Assembly: GCA_020466095.1 (NCBI GenBank)
Contig: CM035807.1
Location: 65,826,296-65,890,295, forward strand
Direction of reading: 5' to 3'
Length of the DNA stretch: 64,000 nucleotides
Source: Chlorops oryzae
Lineage: Eukaryota > Arthropoda > Insecta > Diptera > Chloropidae
This document shows positions 21,541 to 32,155 of the stretch, in pieces. Position 1 is the stretch's first letter; each line of letters begins with the position of its first letter. The notes below the pieces were generated by a model, which searched no databases, was not told the origin of the DNA, and saw only the letters and a list, made by a program, of their open reading frames with translations. Both the position numbers and the translations under genes were made by a program.

Positions 21541-22382
21541 AAGTAAGGGTGTTATAGTCAGGCGAGCCTGCCAATAGAATACCCGACACAGACACACATG
21601 TTCAAATAATTTTTAATATCAAGAGGTGTTTAAGACCCTAAGGGGCCCCAGATACCGGCTTTTGATAAATTTCTTGATGAAAACTGCCCCTTTTCCACGC
21701 CCACTTTTCCAATTTTTGTTGAACTATAATCGGAGGCTTAAATATACGCTCAAATTTTAAGTTTCATTAAATTATTTCCAAAAAGTCCGATTTTAAGGCA
21801 GTTTTGGGATTTTTGTGACAGACCCTAGTACTGGAGGTACATTTAATAATGGACCGATCAAGGAAATTTTTTGGAAGAATGTTTATGGCTACAAGGGAAG
21901 CATAAGTGCCAAATTTCGTTCAAGTTCCATTTTAATTACGGGTGTAGAGACAATTTCCGAAAAACGCCCTTCTGCCACGCCCACTTTTCCAATTTTTGGA
22001 AATCATATTACTTATAAAAATGTTCAAGTATCAAATTTCATCAAAATATCTTGAAAAACTTCGATTTTAGAGCAGTTTTTGTGATTTTCGTAACAGAACC
22101 TAGAACTGGAGGTACGCCTAAAATAGTCCGATCGGGTCCATTCTCGAACTTGTTCTTACTCATGTCCCCGTGAGCACGTATTCAAAATTTTGTCAAGATA
22201 GCTTAACTCCTTCGATAAGAAAACTGTATACAAACAGACGGACAGACAGGCGCTAAATCGAATCTCCTGGTGACGCTGATCATTTCTATATATATTTTGT
22301 ATGGTCTAGCTCGACTGGTTATGGGTGTTACACACAACCGCGCAAACGCAATATACCCTCAACACAGTGTGTCGGGTATAAA
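21541..22382 (+). repeat. mini-me-like repeat, family A, copy 1
   Basis: Starts AAGTAAGGGTGTTATAGTCA and ends GTGTCGGGTATAAA. Contains GCCACGCCCACTTTTCC boxes, the GACCCTAGTACTGGAGGTAC-type box and a (GACA/GACG)n tract (cagacggacagacagg), the GTCY proto-microsatellite of Drosophila mini-me elements on the opposite strand. Apparent ORFs are shared by nucleotide descent only. Confidence 0.75.
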
Positions 22383-22587
22383 TAGTTTTTTGGTTAACCT
22401 AGGCGTGAAAATGGCTCATAGTTCACTGGAACCGTCGTGTTTAGAGGCGCATTCAATCTCTAAATCGCAAAGCATGTTGCCAAATGGTGGAACGGAAATT
22501 GACAAGAAATGTTTGGAAAAATTAATAATAGTTAAATGCAAAAACTGCGGTAAAAAGGCGTGATAAATATATTTTACATTCCATAAT

Positions 22588-23905
22588 AAAATGTTAGCTG
22601 ATGGTGCATTTGCTTATACATGCCAAGTTCAAAGTTTCAAAGTTCGCGTTTATTTGAAGAATAATCTCTTTTTTTCGGAACCATTTTCTGGGCATTCTCA
22701 TGACGATAAAAAATAAGAAATAAACGAATTAAAGTTGTTAGCAAAAATTAAAAATTGATGCGCTACAATTAAAACTGCAAGTAGTACATCACAAATATCG
22801 GAAGTAAGGGAGATTTTTGATGATGCTGTTTTGGAGTAAGTTTCTGTCACATAAAACTCAATTCGTATCAGAACATAAAAAAAATTTTTTTTGAAATGGC
22901 TATGCGTAATGCCATTCGTTATGTATATCCAGAAATAAAAACGTACACGTGCTGGTTCCACTTCTGCCAGGCGGCGAAACGTAAGGCAAGCCAGACGATG
23001 AATTTTCCAAACAGTATCAAATCTAATCCGAACATAAGTAACGCTTACTACAAATTGTTGTGTCTTCCACTTCTCCCTGCCAAAGATATTCGATCTTGTT
23101 TTGAAAATATAAAAACGCAGATTATCGGTGAAAAGTCCTTCAAACCGATTTTAATTTACTTTGAGAGGCAGTGGATTAAAATGGTAAATTTTTGAACTTT
23201 TATTCCAATTTATTAGTGGAACTCATGCAGCTTCGCAAATTATGGGAAATGAGAAATTTGTCACACAACTGTCAAAATTTATATGAAAATTTACGATGGG
23301 AAAAGTTGCGCAGGCATATGCGAAGCTGCATGAGTCCGACTATTGTTTTAATAAAAGTTTTTCCCCGAAATAGGAAGGGCCAGAAGCGATTTCTGCAAAC
23401 GATTGGTGCAGCATGGAAACTTTTATAAGTTCTTAGGTACTTGCTAAAATATGAATTTACAAAGTCACGGGAATTCGACTGGCTAATAAATAGTGACGGT
23501 TCAACAGCTCCACCGAGGAACCGGATATACAAGGTACATTATTTTTGAATATAAAGTTAAACATGTTTTCGAATTTAAAATTTTTTTTATTAGAATCGGT
23601 CGGATAAAATTTCTGAAGCGTCTGGTTCAGGTTCAATTGAAGATGACTATACAGTTTCTTCACCATCGGTTTCGCAATCTAGCGATGCCGCCTTAAAACG
23701 GTATCCCTGCTGTGTGGGCCTAGACAATATAAGCCAAGTGACTATGTATCCCTGCGGGCACTTAAAAGCTTGCGTATATTGCTGGTCGCCAATAGTAGAA
23801 AAATTTAATTCTAATTTGAATAAATTCTTTGCACGTGATTTGTAAGAAGATTATAGACCAAAATTGAAATGCCCGTTTTGCAGTGCTACCGTGGAAAACT
23901 ATTAA
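22588..23905 (+). pseudogene. MULE transposase with FLYWCH-like N-terminus and RING finger, right-arm copy (broken)
   Basis: Reads rightward. 22588-22707 encodes DGAFAYTCQVQSFKVRVYL and GHSHD, resembling a FLYWCH zinc finger (C and HxH ligands visible, second Cys not evident). After a deletion, 22896-23181 encodes MRNAIRYVYPEIKTYTCWFH and later ERQWIKM, the MULE core. A 120-bp MITE (23218-23337) sits in the next intron/exon region. The 3' exons give SREFDWLINSDGSTAPPRN, then an acidic linker and a RING: CCVG (second ligand Cys changed to Gly), PCGHLKACVYCW, and CPFCSATVENY before TAA at 23903-23905. A premature TAA lies between the last two RING blocks. Both arms together show all eight C3HC4 ligands. 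Confidence 0.7.
23218..23337. mobile_element. 120-bp palindromic MITE
   Basis: Ends GGAACTCATGCAGCTTCGCA and GGACTCATGCAGCTTCGCAT (reverse complement). Present in the right MULE arm only, so it arrived after the arms formed. Related in its terminus to 14424-14936. Confidence 0.7.
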
Positions 23906-24463
23906 ACAAATATAAATACATAAATATTCTGTAATAGTAATAGTAATAGTAACTGGACAGGCACCTGGTTTTAACATATAAAATGTATAAAGATATATGG
24001 AAATAAAACCGAGATCCATGTACAAAACGACTCAATGACAATTAGACACTCATTCGTTGGTAAGTTTATATCCTTAGAAACTTTCAAGTTAGCAACGTTA
24101 AAATTGACGGCGAAAGCTTTTACATATTTAGGAAATTGCGGTGACTTACTAAAAAGCATAGCGAATTTTGTTGCTTTGCTAAGTCTTACAAGTGATGATT
24201 TCATGCAATGTTAGTTTTCTACAATCTAACATGATAAACGTGCTGATTCAGTAGTCGATTTAGAATAATATAGGTAAATTTAGAAGAAGAAAAATGTATA
24301 ACAAGATGAAAAAGTTTTTGAATTATTGTTTGAGAAATTCAAAGTATATAGTTGTGCCGATTTAGTAGCAAGGATACGATATGTTGCATGCATGAAAGCA
24401 TTTTTTTAAGAGAGGAATGAAATCATTTGAAAAATTTCGTCTCGAACAAAATTCATTTTTAAG

Positions 24464-24606
24464 GGGCTCTCTCCAATTCTCAGAAGTGAAACAAAAATGA
24501 AAAACTTGATATAGAAAAACCACTTCAGAAACTTTCTGATTAATTTCTGAAGCGTTTTTTTTTTTTTATATCTAGTTTTTCAATTCTGACGGAGCTGGAG
24601 AGGGCC
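24464..24606. repeat. Palindromic MITE, full copy (right arm)
   Basis: Mirror copy of 17669-17805: ends ggggctctctcc and ggagagggcc, with an AAACCACTTCAGAAAC / TTTCTGAAGCG central stem expanded by a T run. Confidence 0.65.
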
Positions 24607-24910
24607 TCTAAAAATGAAATTAGGCCGCGATGGAGAAATGAATCCAGACCGCGCCAACAAAATTCATTTTGAAAATTGCAATAAGGCCGCGATGGAGAAA
24701 AGAACTACACAGCGCTAACAAAATGCATTTTTAAATTATTAGACGCGATGAAACAATTCGTTTCTAAAAATTAATTTAGGCCGCGATGGAGGAATTTTTG
24801 CAAATTTTTTACTTTTATTTTATTTGAAAAAATTTTACTGTTAAATATTGACTTTTATGTTTCTAGTCAAACTATAACTTTTAAACTGAGATAAATATTT
24901 TTTTTTTTTT

Positions 24911-25083
24911 GTCAAAAATAAAAGTCTTTCCGAGATTACAATTCAACCATTTATCCAATTTAAAGAAATTTGGTACCAATCGAAAGGGTGTAATTTCTTG
25001 GATACTACGATTGGTAGGTACCAATTTTAATTAAATTGGATAAATGGTTGAATTTTTATCTCGCAAAGACTTTTATTTTTGAC
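24911..25083. repeat. 173-bp hairpin MITE
   Basis: Inverted arms of about 50 bp beginning GTCAAAAATAAAAGTCTTTC (left) and GTCAAAAATAAAAGTCTTTG (right, reverse complement), followed by ATCCAATTTAA / TTAAATTGGAT. The loop holds ttggtacca repeats. Non-coding. Confidence 0.75.
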
Positions 25084-25149
25084 AAAAAAAAAAATATGTG
25101 TCTCTGTTTAACATTTTTCCGTTTGACTGATAAACTAAAAGTCTTTACT

Positions 25150-25680
25150 TAGTAGGTAATATTAGACTTTTTTGAAAAAAGTTAAAACAAATTTAAGGCA
25201 TTAAGAATCTGAGAAAGGCCTGGTTAATTTTTTAAATAGTTTAGAATGCGTTTTAGGTCAAAAACTAATGTATTCAGTCCGGTTATCTTTTGATCAATCT
25301 TGTGATATTTTTATTATCAGTTTAGGGTCGATTATCCGGACTACATTTTTTGAAGTCTTACCTTATTATGCAAAATTATTTCAGAACTTTATGAGTAACG
25401 AATTTCAAAGTTTTCTAATGAAAGAGAATGATGCAAACGCAACAAATCTATTGCACAAATGGAAAAGAACAGTAAATGGAAGTATTGGGCAAAAATGAAA
25501 ACAATTTAATTAAGCGAAATGCTATAAAAAAAATTTACCCCTAATCTCAAATCGGAATAAATTCGAAAACCACGCTTTGTGGAACCTGGATTGATTTGAA
25601 TTTTAATTGAAAAAGGGGTTATTTTTAATTGGCCTAAACATAGTTTGCTTTCGTCTTTTTATGAGTGATTGTTCACTAAA
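25150..25680 (+). repeat. First copy of a diverged segmental duplication (Cyclin E intron)
   Basis: Shares with 26660-27320 the ordered blocks TAATATTAGACTTTTTTGAA, AGAATCT...GAGAAAGGCCTG, and a GCTATAAAAA...TTTACCCC hairpin (about 25530-25625). The blocks are colinear but strongly diverged between. Confidence 0.55.
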
Positions 25681-25699
25681 ATGGAACAAATGTTTATCG

Positions 25700-26650
25700 A
25701 GCAATTTTAAATGGACAATATATATCGAGTAAGATTAATGCCGTTTAAGTGGAGCAGCTCAATATTAGATAAAATTCCAGACCAATTCCATAAACCTCCA
25801 TGCAAATTATGAGTCAGATCGAATCTGGTAATGAACACCTTTCCGACACGGTTCACCTGGTTTGACACGACCGCTTGTCAACATTTGACGTTAGTGAAAT
25901 TTATTAACCCTACTCAAATACAGCACCTGTCTACTAAAACCATGGCTCAAGAAATATGAGGACTCTTGAAAAATTATCGAATTGGGTTAGTCGGATTCCA
26001 AATGGAAATTCGGTCACTCACATTGGATTTTTTTCGTAACTCGTGTGGCACTCCATACATGAGCTTCTTTGTGTATCCAGGCCTTATTCAAGATTGAAAA
26101 AGTTCCAAACGGTTTTGGTGTGCAATGCTTTAGCTACTTTTGGCTAATCGAAACAGTGCTAACATGACAAAGGTCGGACTCGTATTTTTAATTTCCATGA
26201 TTTTATTAGGACAGTTTAAATCGACAATTTAGCCTTCCAGTTTTTAGCGTGGTGCATCCTCGACATCGAAGAATTACCGGAACGGAATCGACGAAACCAA
26301 AATAAAAATGCGCATGATTGGCTGTTACAGTATCAGGAAATCCATAAAATCGACTATCACGATTTTTTTTTTTTCAGCTCAACCTTGGCATTGCGTTTTC
26401 TCCCTTATTCGAAGATAAAACTGTAAACACTGTAGCGAAATTTTCTCTTTGCTGATGTCCAATTCTTTGACAAGCTCTCAAACAAAACTGGAATCAATCT
26501 TTAATCCAATCAAGTGTCAAAAATCAAGCTTTTTTAGTAAGGAATCTGTCATCTCTTTCTAATGCCCCCTACGAACACTTGAATCGGACTTATAGCAATG
26601 CGAGATGCAGACTATATAAACGCCATCTATTGGTAAAAATAAAACTTGAT
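25700..26650 (-). pseudogene. Fossil mariner transposase
   Basis: Minus-strand reading, many stops and indels. Recognisable pieces: KEKI and GRKRNAKVELKK-like text near 26400 corresponds to the mariner N-terminal helix-turn-helix (KE.IR..L...F.KG.NA.QA). Near 26050, YGVPHELRKK corresponds to (L)GVWVPHELTEKN. The sequence accatagatggcgtttata-like context at about 26625 (plus strand CGCCATCTATTGG) resembles mariner flanks. Catalytic residues are not recoverable, and the limits are approximate. Confidence 0.5.
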
Positions 26651-26659
26651 TTACTTTTA

Positions 26660-27320
26660 CTACACCTAATATTAGACTTTTTTGAAAAAAGGTCTTGAAA
26701 CAAAAATCAAGGTGCATCCAAGAATCTCATAGAGAAAGGCCTGAGGATTACAATGGTATCATAATTTTTCATGTGTGTAAATATTTTGGTGCTGCTTTGT
26801 AAAATTTTGAAAAACATCGAAACTGTTATTTTCAGTCCCTGGTCAAGATACATTTTAACCAGATTTTATAGACTGAATATTTTTATTGCTTCATCTTTGG
26901 GGACGCCCATTATTACCGGCACCTTTACAAATTTTTACTATTAAGTCTTAAACTGGTAATAATGCAATCAATTGTTTACACAAAAATTTTTTAAGGTAAC
27001 TTAATAAAATTGGATTGTTAAATGAAAAACGGCTAGAATGACACATGGAAAAGCCTTTCAACAAAATACTAATTGCAAAATAAGCAAAAAGAAACGAATG
27101 TTAAAAAAATGTTTGGCAAACGAATTATGAAAACAAAATTTCAATTAATGCGCAAAACTGCTATAAAAATAAAAATTTACCCCCTTATTCATGAACATAC
27201 TTTAAATTTAAAATTCAGATAAAATTCCACTTTAGTATGGAAACTTTGAATTGCATTTGAATTTTAAATTTAAAATAAGGGGGTTAGTTTTTAACATTGT
27301 TTGTGTATTATACTTTAGGT
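26660..27320 (+). repeat. Second copy of the segmental duplication
   Basis: Colinear with 25150-25680 as described there. Includes a 110-bp palindrome at 27177-27286 with ends TTTACCCCCTTATT and aataagggggtt, which may itself be a MITE with its partner at about 25536-25620. Confidence 0.55.
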
Positions 27321-27430
27321 TTTCCTATTAAGATTATTTTTAAATTATTTTGTTAGTGTCAAACTAATGAAATGGGAGTGTACATATATGGCTTTATGCG
27401 AAGCACTTTTACAAAGCTGGAAATACTTAC

Positions 27431-27656
27431 AAACATCGTCATAGTGATTGAATGCGTTTGTATAATGTGAGAGTCATCTGTACATATATTAGAACAAATA
27501 TGTCCAAGACCAAATTTACTTGCGACCTGCTCATTTTGCTCAGGAATATATAGATGTTCAGATTCTGTCGAAGTAACTGTAAAGAAAGGTTCCATCCAAC
27601 GTGCACATGGTTGAATGGTTTGCCAATCGAGTCCAGAGCAACGTAAAGCAGTTTGC
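27431..27656 (-). CDS. CycE: Cyclin E, exon completing the C-terminal cyclin fold
   Basis: 226 nt between an acceptor ttctttacag and a donor gtaagt. Its first base completes a Lys codon split with the previous exon, across a 62-nt intron (27718-27657). It encodes QTALRCSGLDWQTIQPCARW and QNEQVASKFGLGHICSNICT and ends DDSHIIQTHSITMTMF. These match the invariant ALRCSGLDWQ..QPCARWMEPF and DDSHIIQTH stretches of fly Cyclin E, the end of the second cyclin fold. The donor is phase 0 and joins the tail exon more than 10 kb downstream. Confidence 0.93.
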
Positions 27657-27718
27657 CTGTAAAGAAAAATTATATTTAGAGCCCTCACAGTCAAATACAG
27701 CACTTGCTTGTTGCTTAC

Positions 27719-28971
27719 TTATTAAAAGTATGGCTCATTGCCGCTGCTGCAAGCACTGAATATGGAAAATATGCAACACCAACATCTAGTGAACACAGAT
27801 CTAACAATTGAGCTGTTTGTACGAATTCAAATCCCGAAAATTGCGGGTATATAAAAGCATCATCGATAATAGAGCATATTTTTTCATCAGCTATGATTCC
27901 TTTTTCTTTTTTATTAGTGCTATGTACTACGTTTCTATTGGAAACTGTCTTTGGTTGTCGATTTTTAACATTTAGTTGCATATATACCCCCAGCCAACCC
28001 ATAGGAGTTACTGGATTTATGTCCCAATCGAGAGCTTGAAGCAGTAATATCTCGTTGTGAAGTATATCGGTTTCTTGACAGGCTCCGTCTGTAACATAGG
28101 CGAATTCGCCTATTTTTGGTGGGTATATTTCCTCCACTTTCGCCGCTACAAAAAGACATGTAATTCCAATTAACTGCAAATGCGTCTTTTGTACTCGATA
28201 TTTAGTGGTCAAATAGCGATCTAAATAGTCGACAGCCAGATAATATGTTTCCCTGTGTAGCTTATATACCTCACAAACTTCAATTAACCAGTCCAGTAAT
28301 ATAGCACGCATACGAGGTTGCAAGCCTGGATGTCGTTCAAGCATTGATGGATCGCGCAAGCCTGTGGCTTGTTCATCTTTCTTACACATTGTTTGCCAAA
28401 CATCATTAGCATTCGCCCATGATAAGGATGGCAGTGGACATTGTCGTGATGGATCGTTTTCAGCGGCTGGTGTCATACAACAGTAAACCGTATTTGCGTA
28501 TTCATCAAATTGTAAAGCTTTTTTGTCTTCTAGTTCAGAGTTACTTTTGCTACTGGAGTCTTCGAGGGGGCCTTGCGCAGGTGTGCACTCACCATGATAA
28601 GGCATTGAGCGACGAAATCTTGCTGGATATGGTGAATGGATATAAGTCTCTTCCAGACTGTCTTCTTCACAGCTATGATGTGGACATCCTAAATCTGAAT
28701 AGCTGTCATCGGCGTCATCGCTATTTTTAAAACTATGTGGACTGTCTGGAATAGTAGTGCTGCTTCCGGTTTGCTTTACTTCACCATTGTATTCAATATC
28801 TGTTGAATGAAAAGTTGAACTACTGCTGTCCGTATCAATTTCTTGCGCTAAAAGGTCATCAAGCGACGATGGATATACGGATGAAGCCACTGAATCAGTT
28901 TGACTTTGATATATGGAAGGTACTCTTTGCTGACGTTTGGCTGATGGTGGGTCATAGCCCAAATCCGGATC
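27719..28971 (-). CDS. CycE: Cyclin E, main exon (acidic leader and cyclin box)
   Basis: Cyclin E binds and activates Cdk2 to drive S-phase entry and endocycles in the nucleus. The exon begins after acceptor atcttttcaag (branch-like ctaataa 21 nt before the AG) with DPDLGYDPPSAKRQQ, matching fly Cyclin E. Residues 1-180 of this exon are Ser/Asp/Glu-rich. PLPSLSWANANDVW (180-192) leads into the N-terminal cyclin box with the hydrophobic-patch motif MRAILLDWLIEVCEVYKLHR at 221-240, then THLQLIGITCLFVAAKVEEI and YPPKIGEFAYVTDGAC. The second fold runs from about 310 (LQALDWDINPVTPMGWLGVY) to SVLAAAAMSHTF. A 30-residue Lys-rich insert (338-367) between the helices looks lineage-specific. The frame ends AA|gtaagc, giving a phase-2 junction. 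There is no ATG in this exon at the right place, so upstream coding exons are required. Confidence 0.96.
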
Positions 28972-29241
28972 CTTGAAAAGATAATTTTTATTAGTTGATG
29001 AAAAATAAAATAAGATCGGAATTTTGAATTCTCGCAAACACCTATATGTTCCCAAAATATATTAAAAAATATCAGAGTTGAGGGTAGTGCACTCAGCTTT
29101 CATCTACAGCTAACATTTACTGATAGTGAAAAATTATTCACTATTTTCATTATTTTTTTAGTGTGATTGGAAAAGTTAAGCCTCACTATATATTAGTGAG
29201 TGATATTGAAAAATTTTTCACTAAAATTCATTGAACGACTG
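28972..29241. other. Intron sequence upstream of the main Cyclin E exon
   Basis: Holds inverted ttcactattttc and agtgagtgatattgaaaaat motifs near 29130-29220, also echoed at 32185-32225 beyond the Transib element. 29237-29241 (GACTG) is the left Transib target duplication. Confidence 0.45.
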
Positions 29242-32150
29242 CACTATGGTCGCAGCGACCGCTTTCCATGGCCAAAATTAAAATTTAATGTTTCATATTG
29301 TTGTTTTCTCATAACAATCTGGTAGTAAATACCTTAGAGCAACAAAAAATGTATCATATATTAGTAAACAACAATTTACCGTTAGACAGCGTACCAACAC
29401 AGCTGGCATACATTAGAAGAGTTGAAAGAATAATTGCGTGCGCTCTCAATTTAGTGTTTTTATATTGTTTGCTGTGTTTAAACGGAAAAAGTGACAAACA
29501 AAGTAAAGTATGGAAAATAAAGGTGAAAGTGAGTACTTTAATTATTTAATAACAAAAAATATTGGAAAAATGTTCAATGTTAAAAAAAAAATATAACAAG
29601 TACGTAACCATCGTGATTAATGAGTTTTCTTTAAGTCCTAACTTAATAGTAGCCTATACAATTTCGGTAGCATTCGGTAGACCTAAGACAAAAAGAAAAT
29701 AGTAAATTTTGATGTCATGTGTCCGTGTTCTAACTCCTGATTTGCGGTTTTTTGCGGTTTCTGAGAAATTTGTTTTTTTTCCAGACCACCTCTTCTTTAA
29801 AAATTCAGAGCTTGTTCAAATTTGGCTGCAGGAGCACACAAAAGAAAAAAGACATCAACTTCTTTTAAATTTTTTACTCGAAAAAAGAACAGACCAATCA
29901 AATTCAGATGAATTTTTATATTATTTGAAAGAAAAAGTTCGAATATTTTGCAAGAATCTTTCATCAATGTGGGAAAAGAGTCACAGAAGGCTGAACGACT
30001 TTCAAGCTCAACATGCAGTTTGGCTAAATTCAGAGTCAGTATTCGAAAAGCGTCATAGAGATTATGTTCCAGAAAATATAACAGAAGCAAGTTCATCTGG
30101 AGCTGGACGCCCTCGTCTGTCATATGCCAAAAAATCGGATCGGAGTAAGAGGAGAGAAGCCTCCGAGCTTTCTTCTGCAAAAAACAATGAAACTGATTTG
30201 TTGGTCCGTGCGGCGTCAGTGTCAGCTCGTAAGCAAGGAAGAACTGATTTGGCAGTGGTTCTTACAGAATCAATGGGAAGCCCAACAAGACCAAGAAAAA
30301 TGCGCAAATTGTGTTTGGAAGAAAGAAAAACACCTATTCGAATGAGGAAGCGTTAGCATTTTTTCTTGAAAATAACTTTTCGAAAGAGCAATACTGCAGC
30401 ATTCGTGAGATATGTAAACAAAGAAACGCTAACATATTTCCTTCATACATGCAAATCCTAGAAACGAAAAAAAGCTGTAGGCCAAATGGTATCGATGTTA
30501 GTGAAAAAATGGCCAAATTGCCTTTACAAATGCTTATATCGCACACAGGAGAAAGAATAGTGGAGCTACAAAAAGAAGTTATTCTAGCTGTTATGAATTC
30601 CAATAAAAACAACTTGATATCAGCTGAACTGATTCTTAGCTGTGGATTTGATAGCAGCAGTGGGCAAGCTCTTTACCAACAAGGTTATCAGTATCCTAGC
30701 ACATCTAACGTCACATAATCTTCCCTTTTGGCCACCACCTTAATTCCTTTAAGACTTTTGGATACGTCAGGAACAATTCTTTGGAATAATCGGACGCCAC
30801 AGTCAACTAGGTTTTGTCGCCCTTTAAAGTTAGAATTTATAAAGGAAACTAAAGAAGTTATTTTAAAAGAAGAATTGGATTTAAAAGAACAAACTGAGAA
30901 ATTGAAAAAACTGAGAATACAAATCGATACAAATAAAAGTATTGAAATAACTTTTAGATTGTACCTGACGGTTATCGACGGAAAAGTTTTGAATGTCCTG
31001 ACAGGAACGAAATCTACTCAAGCTTGTCCTATTTGTGGCGCAACGCCAAAGGACTTTCTTAATATTAAAAACTATTATTCCGAAAAATTTCGTCCGATTG
31101 AAAGTAATTTAAAGTATGGCATAAGTCCATTACATTGCTGGATTCGATTTTTCGAGTTTGTGCTGCATCTAGCCTATAAAAGTGATATTAAGAAATGGCA
31201 GATAAGAGAATATGATGATAAGGAGGCAGTTAAAAAAAAGAAAGCAGATGTCCAAACCTCGTTTTGGACAGAACTCAGTCTCAGGGTGGATCTTCCAAAA
31301 ATAGGTGGATGTGGTACCACGAACGACGGGAATACTTCTCGTAGGGCATTTGCGGAGCATGCGAAATTTGCAAGAATTACAGGCGTTGACCAAGAAGTAA
31401 TATTTCGTTTGAAGATAATTCTAATATGTCTATCATGCCAATTGCTTTTGAATTTGGAGAAGTTTGTAAAATATTGTTTCCATACTGCAGAATGTATTCA
31501 AAGCAAGTATCCTTGGTTACCAATGACACCTACGGTCCACAAAGTACTTATTCACTCCAAAGAAATAATGAAGAATACAGCACTTCCAGTCGGTTGTTTT
31601 GGAGAAGACGCTGCCGAATCACGGAATAAGATCTATAAAGCTGATAGACTATATCACGCTAAAAAAAACTAGCCGCATTGACAATCTCACCGTTGTATTT
31701 TGCAGAGCACTGGACACATCTGATCCTTTAATTTCGTCGCTATGTGTAAAAACTCGGGTTCATCAAAGAAAACGATTATCGCTTCCAGCAGAAGTAATCG
31801 AATTATTAAGCTGTGAAGGCCTCAGTGCATCAAATTTACTACATTCGCATGGTGATATTGATGAAAGCTCCGATGAAGAAGTAGAATACGATGAAGTATA
31901 TAAAGAAGATGATGAAAATTTGATTTTGGAAGCCGAGTTTAGTTTAAATGGAAATGAACTACAAAGTGTGCTGTGAAAATAAAGTTGATTCTTCTTTACA
32001 TTCTGATTAAAAATTTTTGTTTCTTACCAAATTTTCAGAAAACGAGAAAATAAACGCAAATCTAATAATATTTTAGTAAATCACAAGAAAAAATCATTTC
32101 ATTCATAATTTTAATTTTGGCCAAGAAAATTGGTCATCGCGACCATAGTG
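29242..32150 (+). mobile_element. Complete Transib (RAG1-like) DNA transposon
   Basis: Inverted termini CACTATGGTCGC at both ends, with a second matching block TGGCCAAAATTAAAATT about 30 bp inside. They are flanked by the identical 5-bp duplication GACTG (29237-29241 and 32151-32155). CACWATG ends and a GC-rich 5-bp duplication are diagnostic of Transib, the superfamily from which RAG1 and its signal sequences derive. The 2.9-kb body holds a single plus-strand transposase gene with three lesions. It lies in Cyclin E intron sequence, opposite in orientation to the host gene. Confidence 0.9.
29709..31976 (+). pseudogene. Transib transposase, three inactivating lesions
   Basis: Blocks in order: an N-terminal region (LNDFQAQHAVWLNSESVFEK) possibly starting after the acceptor tttttttttccag near 29784; a frameshift near 30330; then EKMAKLPLQMLISHTGERIV and LILSCGFDSSSGQALYQQ, which holds the first catalytic Asp; an in-frame TAA at 30716-30718; LIPLRLLDTSGTILWNNRTP; LYLTVIDGKVLNVLTG with the second Asp; the STQACPICGATP zinc-ligand motif; GGCGTTNDGNTSRRAF; then GCFGEDAAESRNKIYKADRL, which carries the third acidic residue equivalent to the RAG1 C-terminal Glu; a frameshift in an A run near 31665; then RIDNLTVVFCRALDTSDPLI and an acidic tail ending at 31976. 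All three catalytic positions survive. An ORF at 29298-29549 could be an upstream exon, unproven. Confidence 0.85.
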
Positions 32151-32155
32151 GACTG

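Larger units (their letters stand above)
17541..24795. mobile_element. Palindromic Mutator-like (MULE) transposon with very long inverted arms
   Basis: Ends read ATTCCTCCATCGCGGCCTAA (left) and the same inverted (right). Inside both ends there are two or more spaced copies of a CTCCATCGCGGCCTAA unit, then about 650 bp of matching inverted sequence including a palindromic MITE on each side. Each arm next carries the 3' half of the same transposase gene, reading outward (left arm minus, right arm plus). The centre (about 21.3-22.5 kb) is unique and contains a mini-me-like insertion. Extra insertions break the symmetry at 18284-19895, 20931-21152 and 23218-23337. No clear 8-10 bp target duplication was found. 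It lies inside a Cyclin E intron. Confidence 0.72.

Noticed and set aside
22270..22563. Open stretch with KCKNCGKK as a zinc-finger gene
   Set aside because: Its first half is mini-me-like repeat sequence shared by nucleotide descent. The CxxC part may belong to the MULE N-terminus but cannot be placed.
27965..28730. Open frames overlapping the main Cyclin E exon on both strands
   Set aside because: Shadows of the cyclin coding frame.
29797..30612. Minus-strand open frames within the Transib
   Set aside because: Antisense shadows of the transposase; no independent motif.
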